From Oceanobacillus halophilus (lineage in GTDB: Bacteria; Bacillota; Bacilli; Bacillales; Amphibacillaceae), in contig NZ_RBZP01000011.1 of the NCBI RefSeq assembly GCF_003628505.1, positions 41,913-105,912 of the forward strand: DNA of 64,000 nucleotides, read 5' to 3'. Made by a program: the position numbers and the translations under genes. Below are positions 1-8,325 of this stretch, piece after piece. The number at the start of each line of letters is the position of its first letter. The first letter of the stretch is position 1. A model generated the notes under the pieces. It was not told where the DNA came from. It did no database searches and saw only the letters and a program-made list of their open reading frames with translations.

Positions 1-233
1 TTCTGTGATTGATCTGAGATATTTAACAGCTTATACTGCTTATCTAATTCACCCTTTTTAAATTTACGTATAGGCATTTGTTTTAAAGTAGTACCAATTG
101 AAACATGTTTCTTAGCCTTATCCCAAGTATGACCTTCCCATATATCATGAAATTCTCTAAAGCGAGTATCAACTCTTACCGAGTGTTGTTTCCCCAATTC
201 AAAAAAGTTAGTAATAAACTGGCTTAATCCCAT
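1..233 (-). CDS. Type I-like restriction specificity subunit (HsdS), N-terminal part only
   Basis: An open frame starts at ATG 233 and runs off the left edge, giving about 77 residues beginning MGLSQFITNFFELGKQHSVR. The stretch IWEGHTWDKAKKHVSIGTTLK resembles the start of a target-recognition domain in S subunits. The ATG lies inside the end of the upstream methyltransferase gene (10-nt overlap) and is preceded by GGGAGCAGG, so the two are translationally coupled. S subunits set the DNA sequence recognised by the M or R-M partner. The call rests mostly on the position directly after the methyltransferase; most of the protein is not visible. Confidence 0.7.
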   Translation of the reverse strand, partial: MGLSQFITNFFELGKQHSVRVDTRFREFHDIWEGHTWDKAKKHVSIGTTLKQMPIRKFKKGELDKQYKLLNISDQSQ

Positions 234-2968
234 TTTACCTGCTCCCTAAAATAATCTAGTATCTTCTGTGATGTATTTTTTCTCAATAAAATATCAGTTG
301 ATTTATACATTTGAAGCGGGCCTTTTGAAAAATGAAAATTTAATTGTTCATCAGTTCGATCAGCATACTCTTCTAATAGGTATCCTTTATCATCATAATA
401 ATCCGCCAAAACATTTTGAACTTCTATAAACTCGTTGTCTATGGACTCCAATTTTTGTTCCTTTTGTTCTATTAGGTCTATAACTGACGATATTTTCTTT
501 TCTAGGGTTTTATTTGATTTAGTTTCGGCCTTCTTCTGTAGTTCATCTCGTTCTGCTTCAAATTCCGCTATTTCGTCTTCTACATTTTTTATTTGCTTTT
601 TATATTTATTTATTATTTCATCAATCTCCAAATAGTTAGGAGCAATCTCTAAATCAAATAGTTCATTTTCAGTTACATAATCATTTCTCTTGGTACGCTT
701 ATAACCCACAGATTCAATATTCGACATAAAAATAGGGTAATCCATCTTTTCAGATACTTTACTAAACACCCACCAAGGATTGTAATAACCAAAAATATCC
801 TTTAGATCCCTGTCATAACTACATAATTCCTTTATCTGCTCTTCATATTTTATCAATAATTCACTTACAGATAGTTCAGTATCTTCTTCAATAATATACT
901 GATGAATTAATTTTATAATATTCTCCTTAGCCGTCTTATCGTCATCATCTTTTATAGATGGATACTTATTCTTATCCTTTCCATTGATATAAACCTTAAT
1001 ATAATTTTCGACTCTCGTTTTTAATTTACTCCATTCATTGCCTTGATTTTCCCATTCATCATTCCATTTCTTAAGCTCAGATTTTGTCTTTTTCTGTGCA
1101 AAAAGCAAACTAGTTTTTGTTGATGTATAGGGTTCAAACGTAACTTGAGGCAAGCTAACTACAGCCTTAACTTTAAAATATTTGTATAAGAAAAGCCTAA
1201 TATATTTGTTTTCCAATGTATCAAATACATTTTCAGGAAGGACCACTGCAAATCTTCCATTTTCTTTAAGTAATTGGTACCATCTTTCAATAAACAAATT
1301 TTCAGAATTCCTTTTACCGCCAAACATAAAACTTTTAGTCAAATATTTTTTCGTTTCATCATCAAGACTTACACTGAATGGTGGGTTACTGACTATAACA
1401 TCAAATTTCCTATTAACTTCTTTATTTCCATAATAAGAATCTGGTTCTGATATTTTCAAATGATTAGGAGCAACTTCTTTATCATAAAATCTAAATGGAA
1501 GTAATCCGTCCTGAACAAAGATATTAGTTGAACCGTCACCGTGAAGGATCATATTAACTTTTGAAGCAATCCCTAAATCAAAGTTAATTTCAGAACCATA
1601 TAAATACTCTGCAGCCCATTTGTTTTCCTTATAATCGGGTAAAAACAAGTCTTCATATTTCTCTTGGACTTGTCTACTGCTCTTTATGCTATCTGCTTGT
1701 TTATATTTAAGTTCTTTAGTAATTACCTTCATTGCTTCAATTAAAAATGTTCCGCTTCCACACGATGGATCAATAATATATGGTAGTTCCCTGTCCTTGT
1801 TTAATCTGTCAATCGCAAGTTTATCAATTTCTAATGCATAATACATAAATTGGACAATTGGTGTAGGGGTAAAGAATTGCCCCTTTGTTTGTTTAAAGCC
1901 ATCACGTGTTATACTTTCAAAGAACTCACCTAATATATCTTTTCCATCTAAGGAATTCCTTCCTTCTAAAAAGGAAAATTTCTCCAATTCCTGTACAGCA
2001 TAAATTAGTTTATTAGCCGGAAACTTCTCTTCATTAATTACATATGCTTTTTCAATCTTCCTCTTATCGGTAATATTTAGTTTTTCCTTAAGGGCCCTTC
2101 TATAAAGCTGATTTATTCTGTTGAATACCTTCTCGGAATTCTCTATATTATTACCGTACTTATATATCTGAAAGTCGTACTCCTCTCCGTCTTCCTTTTC
2201 ACTTTCATCCTGTATTTTTGCAAGTATAATATTAACTAATGAATAGAAAATTTCTGTGTCAGTAGTTCCCCCTCCACCCCATAAATACTTATGGAGCTTA
2301 CCACTTAAAGCTATAATCTCATTCCTATTAATTTGAGTTTTCAAATCATATTTGGAATCACCCTTTTTTAAAGGAACCTTTTTAGGTTGATTGTAACCAG
2401 GTGTTAATTCATCACCTATTACTGGTTTTCCTTCTTGCTCCCAATCGCTATAATTAGTAAATTTTTCATAATCAATTATAATAGCTTTATCTTTTATAGC
2501 ATTGTCATATATATCAATTGTATAGTAAACCAGATATTTTACCTTTGTATTATTTTTCCTTTCTTCCTCTTCGGCAAGATTAAATAATTGTCCTTCTATA
2601 TAGATTTGATCATGATCATATTTGTCAGGTGCTTTCACCTCAATAAAGAAAAAAGGATTATTTTCATCGTCCTTAACCTTAACATCAATAAGACCATTAT
2701 TAGATTTTGCTTTGGTTCTTCCCATAGTTTTATATGTATACTCTTCTTCTAAATCAATCAGTCCAGGATCATAATCCAGTTCGTTTATCAACCTGTTAAT
2801 CAGTGCAGCTCTAACAATTTCCTCATCGCCAGCAATTGTTCTTATGGTTTTATCCACTTGATTTATTTTTTCAGAATACTGTATTGAGCCAGTTTCAACA
2901 TCCAACTTAACTGCCTTTATTTCAGCTTGGTTTACTGTTGATTGAATCTTACTTTTCCAATTTTCCAC
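224..2968 (-). CDS. N6-adenine DNA methyltransferase with N-terminal restriction-nuclease-like domain (HsdM-like or type IIB/IIG R-M subunit)
   Basis: The protein has 914 residues. The N-terminal part looks like the HsdR N-terminal nuclease fold, with a PD-(D/E)XK arrangement: D95 in GLIDV and E110-V-K112 in IEVKAP. The central part is an HsdM-type methyltransferase: GQFFTP at 363-368, SAM-binding DPSCGSG at 400-406 and catalytic NPPF at 528-531. A coiled coil follows at roughly 780-870, a region that in such enzymes contacts the S subunit. Ordinary HsdM proteins are about 500 residues and lack a nuclease. One polypeptide with R and M parts plus a separate S subunit resembles BcgI-like type IIB enzymes. 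A separate helicase-type HsdR could still lie to the left. Confidence 0.85.
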   Translation of the reverse strand: MENWKSKIQSTVNQAEIKAVKLDVETGSIQYSEKINQVDKTIRTIAGDEEIVRAALINRLINELDYDPGLIDLEEEYTYKTMGRTKAKSNNGLIDVKVKDDENNPFFFIEVKAPDKYDHDQIYIEGQLFNLAEEEERKNNTKVKYLVYYTIDIYDNAIKDKAIIIDYEKFTNYSDWEQEGKPVIGDELTPGYNQPKKVPLKKGDSKYDLKTQINRNEIIALSGKLHKYLWGGGGTTDTEIFYSLVNIILAKIQDESEKEDGEEYDFQIYKYGNNIENSEKVFNRINQLYRRALKEKLNITDKRKIEKAYVINEEKFPANKLIYAVQELEKFSFLEGRNSLDGKDILGEFFESITRDGFKQTKGQFFTPTPIVQFMYYALEIDKLAIDRLNKDRELPYIIDPSCGSGTFLIEAMKVITKELKYKQADSIKSSRQVQEKYEDLFLPDYKENKWAAEYLYGSEINFDLGIASKVNMILHGDGSTNIFVQDGLLPFRFYDKEVAPNHLKISEPDSYYGNKEVNRKFDVIVSNPPFSVSLDDETKKYLTKSFMFGGKRNSENLFIERWYQLLKENGRFAVVLPENVFDTLENKYIRLFLYKYFKVKAVVSLPQVTFEPYTSTKTSLLFAQKKTKSELKKWNDEWENQGNEWSKLKTRVENYIKVYINGKDKNKYPSIKDDDDKTAKENIIKLIHQYIIEEDTELSVSELLIKYEEQIKELCSYDRDLKDIFGYYNPWWVFSKVSEKMDYPIFMSNIESVGYKRTKRNDYVTENELFDLEIAPNYLEIDEIINKYKKQIKNVEDEIAEFEAERDELQKKAETKSNKTLEKKISSVIDLIEQKEQKLESIDNEFIEVQNVLADYYDDKGYLLEEYADRTDEQLNFHFSKGPLQMYKSTDILLRKNTSQKILDYFREQVKWD

Positions 2969-3164
2969 TACAAGTCCTCCTTAGTATTTTAAAGACAAAG
3001 CTAGAATATAGATACTTATATTAATATTACCAGATGCAATCTAATTATATCACTTCAATTTACCCTGTGAAATTATTATCTAAATTAATAATAATCCCCT
3101 ACTACTTCAATATATAATTTAGCATGTTCAAGTTCTTTCAAATCAAGAATGACTCCTGTATTAT

Positions 3165-3200
3165 AAAAGAGCTCAACCCGTGCGGTTAAGCTCTTTTTTT
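3165..3200. terminator. Bidirectional intrinsic terminator
   Basis: AAGAGCT and AACC pair with GGTT and AGCTCTT around a short loop. On the plus strand the hairpin is followed by seven T; on the minus strand by TTTTATAAT. It lies directly after the minus-strand HNH gene, separating it from the R-M pair downstream. Confidence 0.8.
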
Positions 3201-3222
3201 AAGGTCATTATCTATATCTTTT

Positions 3223-4146
3223 TTAAGATTTAAAAATGACTTTACGATGCCATTTCATGTATTCCATTTGTTTTTTGTTTATTTTTAATTTAATTTGATT
3301 ATGGATGTTAAGTAATATGCAAGTTGGTTCATCTATACTTGAGGAAATAAGTATATCTCCATTATCATTAAAAGTGACATATCCTTTGTCGAATAATGCA
3401 TCATGGTTAGGGCATAACAGTAATCCATTATTAACATCTAACCTTTCGTAATTATTACTTTTATTCCAAGGCTTGATATGACTTGCTATTAGAAACCGTT
3501 CATCAGTTACACCGCATAACTTACATTTCTTTTCCAATTTAATTAGTTTTTTCTTGAAGATTGATTGGCCAATTCGGGACTTTACAAATAACTCTTTTTC
3601 CGTATCATTCAGAAACTCCCTGGATTCTATTTCATTGTTAATTTCTGCTATTACTTCTTTCTGACTGTTAGTAGTTAGAACTTCCTCTCTTCTAACATTG
3701 TTATAACCCTCGACTACACCAAACAACATATCAGCCAGTTCGTCAGTTACTCTAAATAAATAACCTGTATTACCTCGTCCTATACGATTAAAAGGTGCAT
3801 ACTTATTACCTTGAAGTCTTAGTATCTCCTCCATATAATTCTTATAAACAACAGGATTTGGAAGATCAATATATTCCGCTTCTACAAGCCAGCCTTGTTT
3901 CTCCCACAAATCTAGTTCATCTAAATCTAAAGGTCTATCATGTTTTCTCGCATCTTCTTTAGCAATAATAATCGAATTCATTTTACCTTTATAACTATTA
4001 AATATGATATCTCCTTTTCGTACTTTACCAACATCTGACCAGTGATGAACTGACTGCCCTGCATGGTTCTTTTGTGGGGCCCATAAATAACCGCCATTTC
4101 TTTCCTCTTTGTAACTTTTATTCTGAAACACAAGATAATAATTCAT
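3223..4146 (-). CDS. HNH endonuclease with N-terminal PUA/EVE-like domain
   Basis: The protein has 307 residues from ATG 4146, chosen because AAAGAGG precedes it; a longer frame would overlap the next gene. Residues 1-145 (YYLVFQNKSYKEE, GGYLWAP, HHW, KVRKGDIIFNSY) look like a PUA/EVE-type fold, a family that often reads modified bases. Residues 208-250 form an HNH nuclease: C208 and C211, SHIKPW at 222-227, NNGLLLC and PNH with C245 and H248. Zinc ligands and the catalytic histidine are present. The combination suggests a modification-dependent restriction nuclease. The HNH call is secure; the reader domain is inferred from pattern only. It lies 17 nt after the glycosylase-like gene, probably in one transcript. 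Confidence 0.8.
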   Translation of the reverse strand: MNYYLVFQNKSYKEERNGGYLWAPQKNHAGQSVHHWSDVGKVRKGDIIFNSYKGKMNSIIIAKEDARKHDRPLDLDELDLWEKQGWLVEAEYIDLPNPVVYKNYMEEILRLQGNKYAPFNRIGRGNTGYLFRVTDELADMLFGVVEGYNNVRREEVLTTNSQKEVIAEINNEIESREFLNDTEKELFVKSRIGQSIFKKKLIKLEKKCKLCGVTDERFLIASHIKPWNKSNNYERLDVNNGLLLCPNHDALFDKGYVTFNDNGDILISSSIDEPTCILLNIHNQIKLKINKKQMEYMKWHRKVIFKS

Positions 4147-4162
4147 ATATATAACCTCTTTA

Positions 4163-5020
4163 CTAACCAATTTCGTTTTTAAGATCTTTTCCATATTGCT
4201 GCAAGTTTTTAATTGTAAAATTACGTGGATTACCAAGGTTTACCGATAACCCTATTAATGTATGTTGGTTAAATTTTCCAATCCAATACGTAGATGATTT
4301 TCTATCCCCAGCCTTATTTAGATGAATTCTTTTTTTACTATGTTGTATTAAGATATTTTCTCTAAAGATATCCCTTAAGTAATTAAAATTAGTCCTTCCA
4401 AAACTAATTATTACTGTTGGTTCAGGAGAGACAATTTGTAATAAATTAAATAAAAAGTTTTGAGCCCAGTTATTTATAAATAGATCCTTTTCAGCTTGAA
4501 TTCTAATTTCTTTAAAGTCTGATATAGTGGCAAATGGAAACAAATCCAAATGAATACCGGTATATTCATAATTATTACTTGTATAAAAAGATGCGCCAAA
4601 GCCATTCAAAAAGGCTTCCACCTTAAATCCACCTGCTTTTCCAAACCAGTTAGTATATGGGTTCCCATTTCTTGAAAAGTACCCATTAAAACTATTAATT
4701 ACTTCATTTTGTAAATGTGTTGAAGTAATTATATCTTGAAGTGCTTCATTATCTTCCAAAGCCCTAAATCTTGGTTTTTTTAAATACCTAAGTTCATTTT
4801 CTTTCAGCAATTTTGCTTCAGCCTTATGTAAATCCAAGAACTCTTCTCGTGACGGATTGGCACCTATTGTAATAATTTTGGCTTTATTTGTATTGCAGTC
4901 TCCAAACCATAATATTGGAGGAGCTTTTAGCAGCAATTCATCCCTCCAACCAGGTAATAACTGTAACTCAAGTTGCTTATTTACAGCCTCTACTAATAAA
5001 TTATTGGCTAAGTTATTCAA
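4163..5020 (-). CDS. Uracil-DNA-glycosylase-like protein
   Basis: The protein has 285 residues. The chosen start is TTG 5020, because AAAGGGG sits just upstream; an ATG further 5' lacks a clear ribosome binding site. IITIGANPSREEF (GANPS at 53-57) resembles the first active-site motif of UDG-superfamily proteins (GxNPS), followed by NPYTNWFG, HLDLFPFAT near 157-165 and PTVIISFGR near 204-212. These fit the alternating fold but no specific family is recognised. It is followed at 17 nt by the HNH gene, so the two may act together, for example base removal plus strand cutting on modified DNA. That role is inference; the protein could be an inactive fold relative. Confidence 0.5.
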   Translation of the reverse strand: MNNLANNLLVEAVNKQLELQLLPGWRDELLLKAPPILWFGDCNTNKAKIITIGANPSREEFLDLHKAEAKLLKENELRYLKKPRFRALEDNEALQDIITSTHLQNEVINSFNGYFSRNGNPYTNWFGKAGGFKVEAFLNGFGASFYTSNNYEYTGIHLDLFPFATISDFKEIRIQAEKDLFINNWAQNFLFNLLQIVSPEPTVIISFGRTNFNYLRDIFRENILIQHSKKRIHLNKAGDRKSSTYWIGKFNQHTLIGLSVNLGNPRNFTIKNLQQYGKDLKNEIG

Positions 5021-5293
5021 TGTAAGGTCCCCTTTAAAAATATACAATAATACTGGCACATTAGCTTTGATCCCTTATAACAGTAATAAATCTACCTATT
5101 CACAAAGTCTAAGAATTTACCATAGTCCTTTAAAGCATAATGTATTTCATATAAGTCTTTATGAGTTACCGTATTAATGGTATCCAGAATAACTTCATCC
5201 TCCCCTCTATAATGTTTTTACAATTAGGGCAATAAAGATAATCTTTATTCATTCATATCCCTCATAATTACCTTTTTGTTAACATATTAAATG

Positions 5294-5671
5294 CTAAACC
5301 AAAATCTGCTCATGACTAAATATCCCTTTTAACTCATGATAGACTTCTTGTAATAAATAAAATTCTTCTTGTTGAATGGGCTTGCTATGGGCAATTTTGT
5401 TTCTGATTGAGGTGATGTTACGTAGCTTTTTTAAAGTAGAAGCTGATGAAGAATTAATACAATCGTAACTAGAAGCTAAACTAATTAGTTCATGTAGATA
5501 AAATTCATGTATATCTCGTTTAACCAATGGCTTGTACTTATTTAGTGTTGGTGCCTTTATCATCCACCCAATGCCATATTTTCTGATCATGATAGTTTCA
5601 ATTTCTTCTCGTAATAAATTTTCAATCTCATATAGCAACCCATACGCCTCTTTCATAAATTCAACATGCAA
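5294..5671 (-). CDS. Small HEPN-like protein
   Basis: The protein has 125 residues, largely predicted helical. The start is TTG 5671 with AGGAGGTG seven bases upstream, a strong signal. Near the C-terminus LRNITSIRNKIAHSKPI contains R-N-K-I-A-H, which fits the R-X4-6-H ribonuclease motif of HEPN domains. HEPN proteins act as RNA-cutting toxins or abortive-infection effectors, often next to a nucleotidyltransferase antitoxin; no such partner is visible here. The location in a defence-like cargo supports that theme, but function is not established. It is monocistronic, with gaps on both sides. Confidence 0.5.
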   Translation of the reverse strand: MHVEFMKEAYGLLYEIENLLREEIETIMIRKYGIGWMIKAPTLNKYKPLVKRDIHEFYLHELISLASSYDCINSSSASTLKKLRNITSIRNKIAHSKPIQQEEFYLLQEVYHELKGIFSHEQILV

Positions 5672-6020
5672 CTCTCACACCTCCTAATTATCATAATATT
5701 ACCACAAAACAAAGGGGAATTACGGTTGAAAAATAATTATTCAATAAATATTTATAAATTTAGTTATTTTGTCAAATTCATTTATAAAACTAGAACACTT
5801 TCATCAACTATTAATTCTGCAATGAAATAAAATTGAATAGACGATATTAAAATGAATAAAAATCATTAAGAGCGCAGTAGTGAATCTGCGCCCTTTTTTA
5901 TGCGTTGGAAAAATCAACTTCATGGAGTGTTCTTACCTTTCCTTACCTGGTATTGAACATCCTTCTTAACATTAAATTGCATATTTTTGCGGTCCCAGTA
6001 TATCACTTTCTATCAATGAT
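5672..6020. other. Non-coding gap between island cargo and replication genes
   Basis: About 350 bases, very AT-rich, without a supported gene. The only clear structure is the hairpin at 5867-5900. The left 25 bases hold the ribosome binding site of the HEPN-like gene. Confidence 0.6.
5867..5900 (+). terminator. Rho-independent terminator-like hairpin
   Basis: AAGAGCGCAG pairs with CTGCGCCCTT around TAGTGAAT, followed by a run of T on the plus strand. On the minus strand the trailing sequence is CTTAATGATTTTT, weaker but usable for ending the replication operon whose last gene stops at 6021. No plus-strand gene precedes it. Confidence 0.6.
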
Positions 6021-6899
6021 TTATTTAATTAAAAATTTCTTTCTATAATCATCTGTTACAAGTTTGATAAACTTGGTATTATTATATAGACGACTATAAA
6101 CACGTTCACCGATGGCAGTCGGTAAGTGTTTTTCGTTATAATTAGTTGTATAGATCGTTGGCTTCCTAATTCTGAGGTTAACGATCTCAAACAATTCCTT
6201 TTTACTCCAGTCAAATTCATCTTTACTTTTTGCCTCAGAGCCTAAATCATCCAATATTAATAAATCAAATCGCTTAATATCTTTATATATATCTTCTTTA
6301 GTATAACTAGAACCTTTATTAAAAGTAGACTGAATCTTTCCTAGTAATTTTCCAGTTGTTATAAAGCCCACAAGAAAACCTTTTTTTCGTAAAGTTCTTG
6401 CTATAGCCGTCACTAAATGTGTTTTACCCGTTCCAGGATTACCCATAATTAATAGGTTATATCTTCTTTCTGGTTCAATTTCGGTAAATTTTTTTACATA
6501 TTCAATCGATGTTCTCTTTGCTTCGAATACATTACTATTACTATCAACCAAAAAGTTCTTAAAGCCCGCATGTTTTAAGTCATCCGGTATTTCCCAATAT
6601 TGTTTTTCAAACCTTTTACTTAAATATTCTTTGGTACTTATATGATTTGCCTTCAAAACCTTTGCCAACTCTTTCTGATCCGTACATGATTTACAATTAA
6701 TACTTTGTTCATTAATAGCAGGTGTCCATTCCTTCTTTTCATAAAATCGATATTCTGGTACAGTAGTCATTTTGCTACATATTACACATTTCCGTTCTGA
6801 AGCTCTTACATCAAAATCATCACGATCTTTAAGCTCAGTAACAAAATGCTTCAAACAATGTTTCATTAATGCGGGGAAGTCAGTTGTAACATTTTTCAT
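6021..6899 (-). CDS. DnaC/IstB-like helicase loader ATPase
   Basis: The protein has 292 residues. The N-terminus carries two CxxC pairs (C38/C41 and C69/C72), likely a zinc-binding segment. An AAA+ core follows: Walker A GNPGTGKT at 153-160, Walker B LLILDDLG near 213-220, and a sensor-like TIYTTNYN segment. The family loads the replicative helicase onto an origin opened by an initiator. It lies 12 nt after the O-like replication gene and has AGGAGG before its ATG, so the two form an element replication module. Phage P-like or DnaC-like loaders commonly pair with O-type initiators. Confidence 0.85.
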   Translation of the reverse strand: MKNVTTDFPALMKHCLKHFVTELKDRDDFDVRASERKCVICSKMTTVPEYRFYEKKEWTPAINEQSINCKSCTDQKELAKVLKANHISTKEYLSKRFEKQYWEIPDDLKHAGFKNFLVDSNSNVFEAKRTSIEYVKKFTEIEPERRYNLLIMGNPGTGKTHLVTAIARTLRKKGFLVGFITTGKLLGKIQSTFNKGSSYTKEDIYKDIKRFDLLILDDLGSEAKSKDEFDWSKKELFEIVNLRIRKPTIYTTNYNEKHLPTAIGERVYSRLYNNTKFIKLVTDDYRKKFLIK

Positions 6900-6911
6900 A
6901 GATTATACCTC

Positions 6912-7745
6912 CTAAAAAGGGAGTTCTTCTTCCAACACCTCAATCTCTCTTATATCTTTTTTGGTAACTATTTTATTTCTACCTTGGTTACTGAACATAT
7001 CTTTTAGGCGCGGAACTCCACCATCTTTTTTATTTTTCAATCTAGTATCAAAGTGATAATTATAATCTTCAACAGCAGCTAGTGTATACAGCCCTTTGTC
7101 GTGTAGCTTTTTTAGAATTGCATTAATATACGTCTCAGGGTTATCTGGTTTATGCATATTAGCCCTATTAATAGTTTCACAGATAATTTCTTCCGGTTCA
7201 TGAAAGTTACTACTCTTAATCCAATATTCTAGTTTATTCTTCCAATCAATTGATGGATTACCAAACGCCTTTTCATATTCTAATAATGGCGCAGATTTTT
7301 TAAATTGATCATCTCTTTCTTTAGATTTATCTTTATGTATTTCTTGGTTGTCTATTTCACCAATACTTTCATTGGTAATTTCACCAAAGGTTCTATTGTC
7401 TTTTTCACCATTGGCTTTTTTACCGTTGGTTGTTTTGCCAATCCATTCATCATGATTTTTATTAAAGGTAATTTTTCTGTAACTACCTGATTTAATTTTT
7501 TGCAAGATAACTCTTCTATCTTCTAACCTTTTTAATTCCCGTTGAATTTGCCTAGAATCGCAACCGGTAGCCTTGCTCAGAAAAGAAAGCGACATATTAT
7601 GCCATCTTCTATTAAAACCGTAAGTATATCGCCAAATAATAAAAAGTAAACGATACTGTGTAGGACTTAATTTAATTTTGGAAATCTCCTCTAATATCTC
7701 ATTGGCAATCATTGTATATCCATTTTCCAACTGTACATTTGCCAT
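6912..7745 (-). CDS. Phage replication protein O-like initiator
   Basis: The protein has 277 residues. The N-terminal ~100 residues (NGYTMIANEILEEISK, LSPTQYRLLFIIWRYTYGF, SFLSKATGC, IQRELKRLE) match the winged-helix DNA-binding domain of phage replication protein O. A low-complexity, Asn/Gly/Lys-rich linker follows at roughly 100-135, and its DNA forms repeated motifs (see 7346-7443). The C-terminal part likely contacts the loader encoded next. Such initiators bind iterons inside their own gene. GTGAGGTGA precedes the ATG. The gene follows the excisionase-like gene at 32 nt, suggesting one early operon. Confidence 0.8.
   Translation of the reverse strand: MANVQLENGYTMIANEILEEISKIKLSPTQYRLLFIIWRYTYGFNRRWHNMSLSFLSKATGCDSRQIQRELKRLEDRRVILQKIKSGSYRKITFNKNHDEWIGKTTNGKKANGEKDNRTFGEITNESIGEIDNQEIHKDKSKERDDQFKKSAPLLEYEKAFGNPSIDWKNKLEYWIKSSNFHEPEEIICETINRANMHKPDNPETYINAILKKLHDKGLYTLAAVEDYNYHFDTRLKNKKDGGVPRLKDMFSNQGRNKIVTKKDIREIEVLEEELPF
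7346..7443 (-). repeat. Iteron-like repeats inside the replication gene; candidate origin
   Basis: Read on the minus strand there are five copies of a motif close to WTTGGTGAAAWWRMC: ATTGGCAAAACAACC, AACGGTAAAAAAGCC, AATGGTGAAAAAGAC, TTTGGTGAAATTACC and ATTGGTGAAATAGAC. The first three are in direct 15-bp tandem; the last two are preceded by 9-bp insertions. The array lies in the linker-coding part of an O-type initiator, where lambdoid origins also sit. Codon repetition of a low-complexity linker could produce the same pattern, so origin function is inference. Confidence 0.5.
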
Positions 7746-7777
7746 TCACCTCACCCACTTCGATATTTGTTTTATTA

Positions 7778-8050
7778 TTAACTCGAACTTTGCTTCATCC
7801 AATTTTGTAATTCTTTTCGATTCAAGCGGATAACTTGTCCCCTTTGAAAATATGGGATTTCCTTTTCTACTATCATTTTACGAACAGTAGGAACACTTAC
7901 CTTTAAATATTCCGCTGCTTCACGAATTGTCATAACTTCCTCATACACATCTCCCTCATTAACTTCAGTCAATACTTCATGTAGGACTTCCCTTAATTCC
8001 TTTTTATCCACTAGTATTGTTCCACTAGGTAATTCCAATTTAAAATTCAC
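7778..8050 (-). CDS. Excisionase-family helix-turn-helix protein
   Basis: The protein has 90 residues from a GTG start at 8050. The C-terminal half (TIREAAEYLKVSVPTVRKMIVEKEIPYFQRGQVIRLNRKELQNWM) is a MerR/excisionase-type winged helix of the HTH_17 kind. Xis proteins direct the integrase towards excision. The gene overlaps the preceding XRE gene by 11 nt, so translation is coupled, and it opens the early operon facing away from the integrase. A transcriptional regulator role is an alternative. Confidence 0.75.
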   Translation of the reverse strand: MNFKLELPSGTILVDKKELREVLHEVLTEVNEGDVYEEVMTIREAAEYLKVSVPTVRKMIVEKEIPYFQRGQVIRLNRKELQNWMKQSSS

Positions 8051-8309
8051 TTACATCTACCCCCTTTAATTCAATATGAGTACAGAAAAAATTAATATCC
8101 TTCTCAAGTGTTTGTGCAATCTGCTGAATAGTAGAATGGCGAACTCTTTTTTTATTACCTCTTTCTATTTCTCCGATAGTCTTTCTCGTAACCCCTGACT
8201 CAGCGGCTAACTTAGATATTGTCCAATTTTTTCTTACACGTGCAATTCGTATCTTAGCCCCATCAATTTTAAAGTACCTCTTTTGTGTTATTTCAACTGT
8301 ACAATCCAT
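8040..8309 (-). CDS. Cro-like XRE helix-turn-helix regulator
   Basis: The protein has 89 residues from ATG 8309, chosen because GGAGGGTGAG lies just upstream; an in-frame ATG five codons earlier overlaps that ribosome binding site. Residues 18-70 form an XRE domain (KIRIARVRKNWTISKLAAESGVTRKTIGEIERGNKKRV). It is transcribed divergently from the repressor gene at 8442 across a shared operator region, the classic cI/Cro layout, so it probably promotes the lytic or excision programme. Confidence 0.8.
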   Translation of the reverse strand: MDCTVEITQKRYFKIDGAKIRIARVRKNWTISKLAAESGVTRKTIGEIERGNKKRVRHSTIQQIAQTLEKDINFFCTHIELKGVDVSEF

Positions 8310-8325
8310 TTTCTCACCCTCCATT

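Noticed and set aside
3223..4236. Longer HNH frame starting 30 codons upstream
   Set aside because: It would overlap the glycosylase-like gene by over 70 bases and lacks a ribosome binding site, whereas ATG 4146 has one.
4857..5177. A 106-codon plus-strand open frame in the island
   Set aside because: It overlaps the 5' part of the glycosylase-like gene on the other strand, lacks a start signal and has no recognisable domain.
7301..7450. Possible CRISPR-like array in the replication gene
   Set aside because: Repeats are short, degenerate and in frame within a coding linker, without unique spacers; iterons or linker repetition explain them better.
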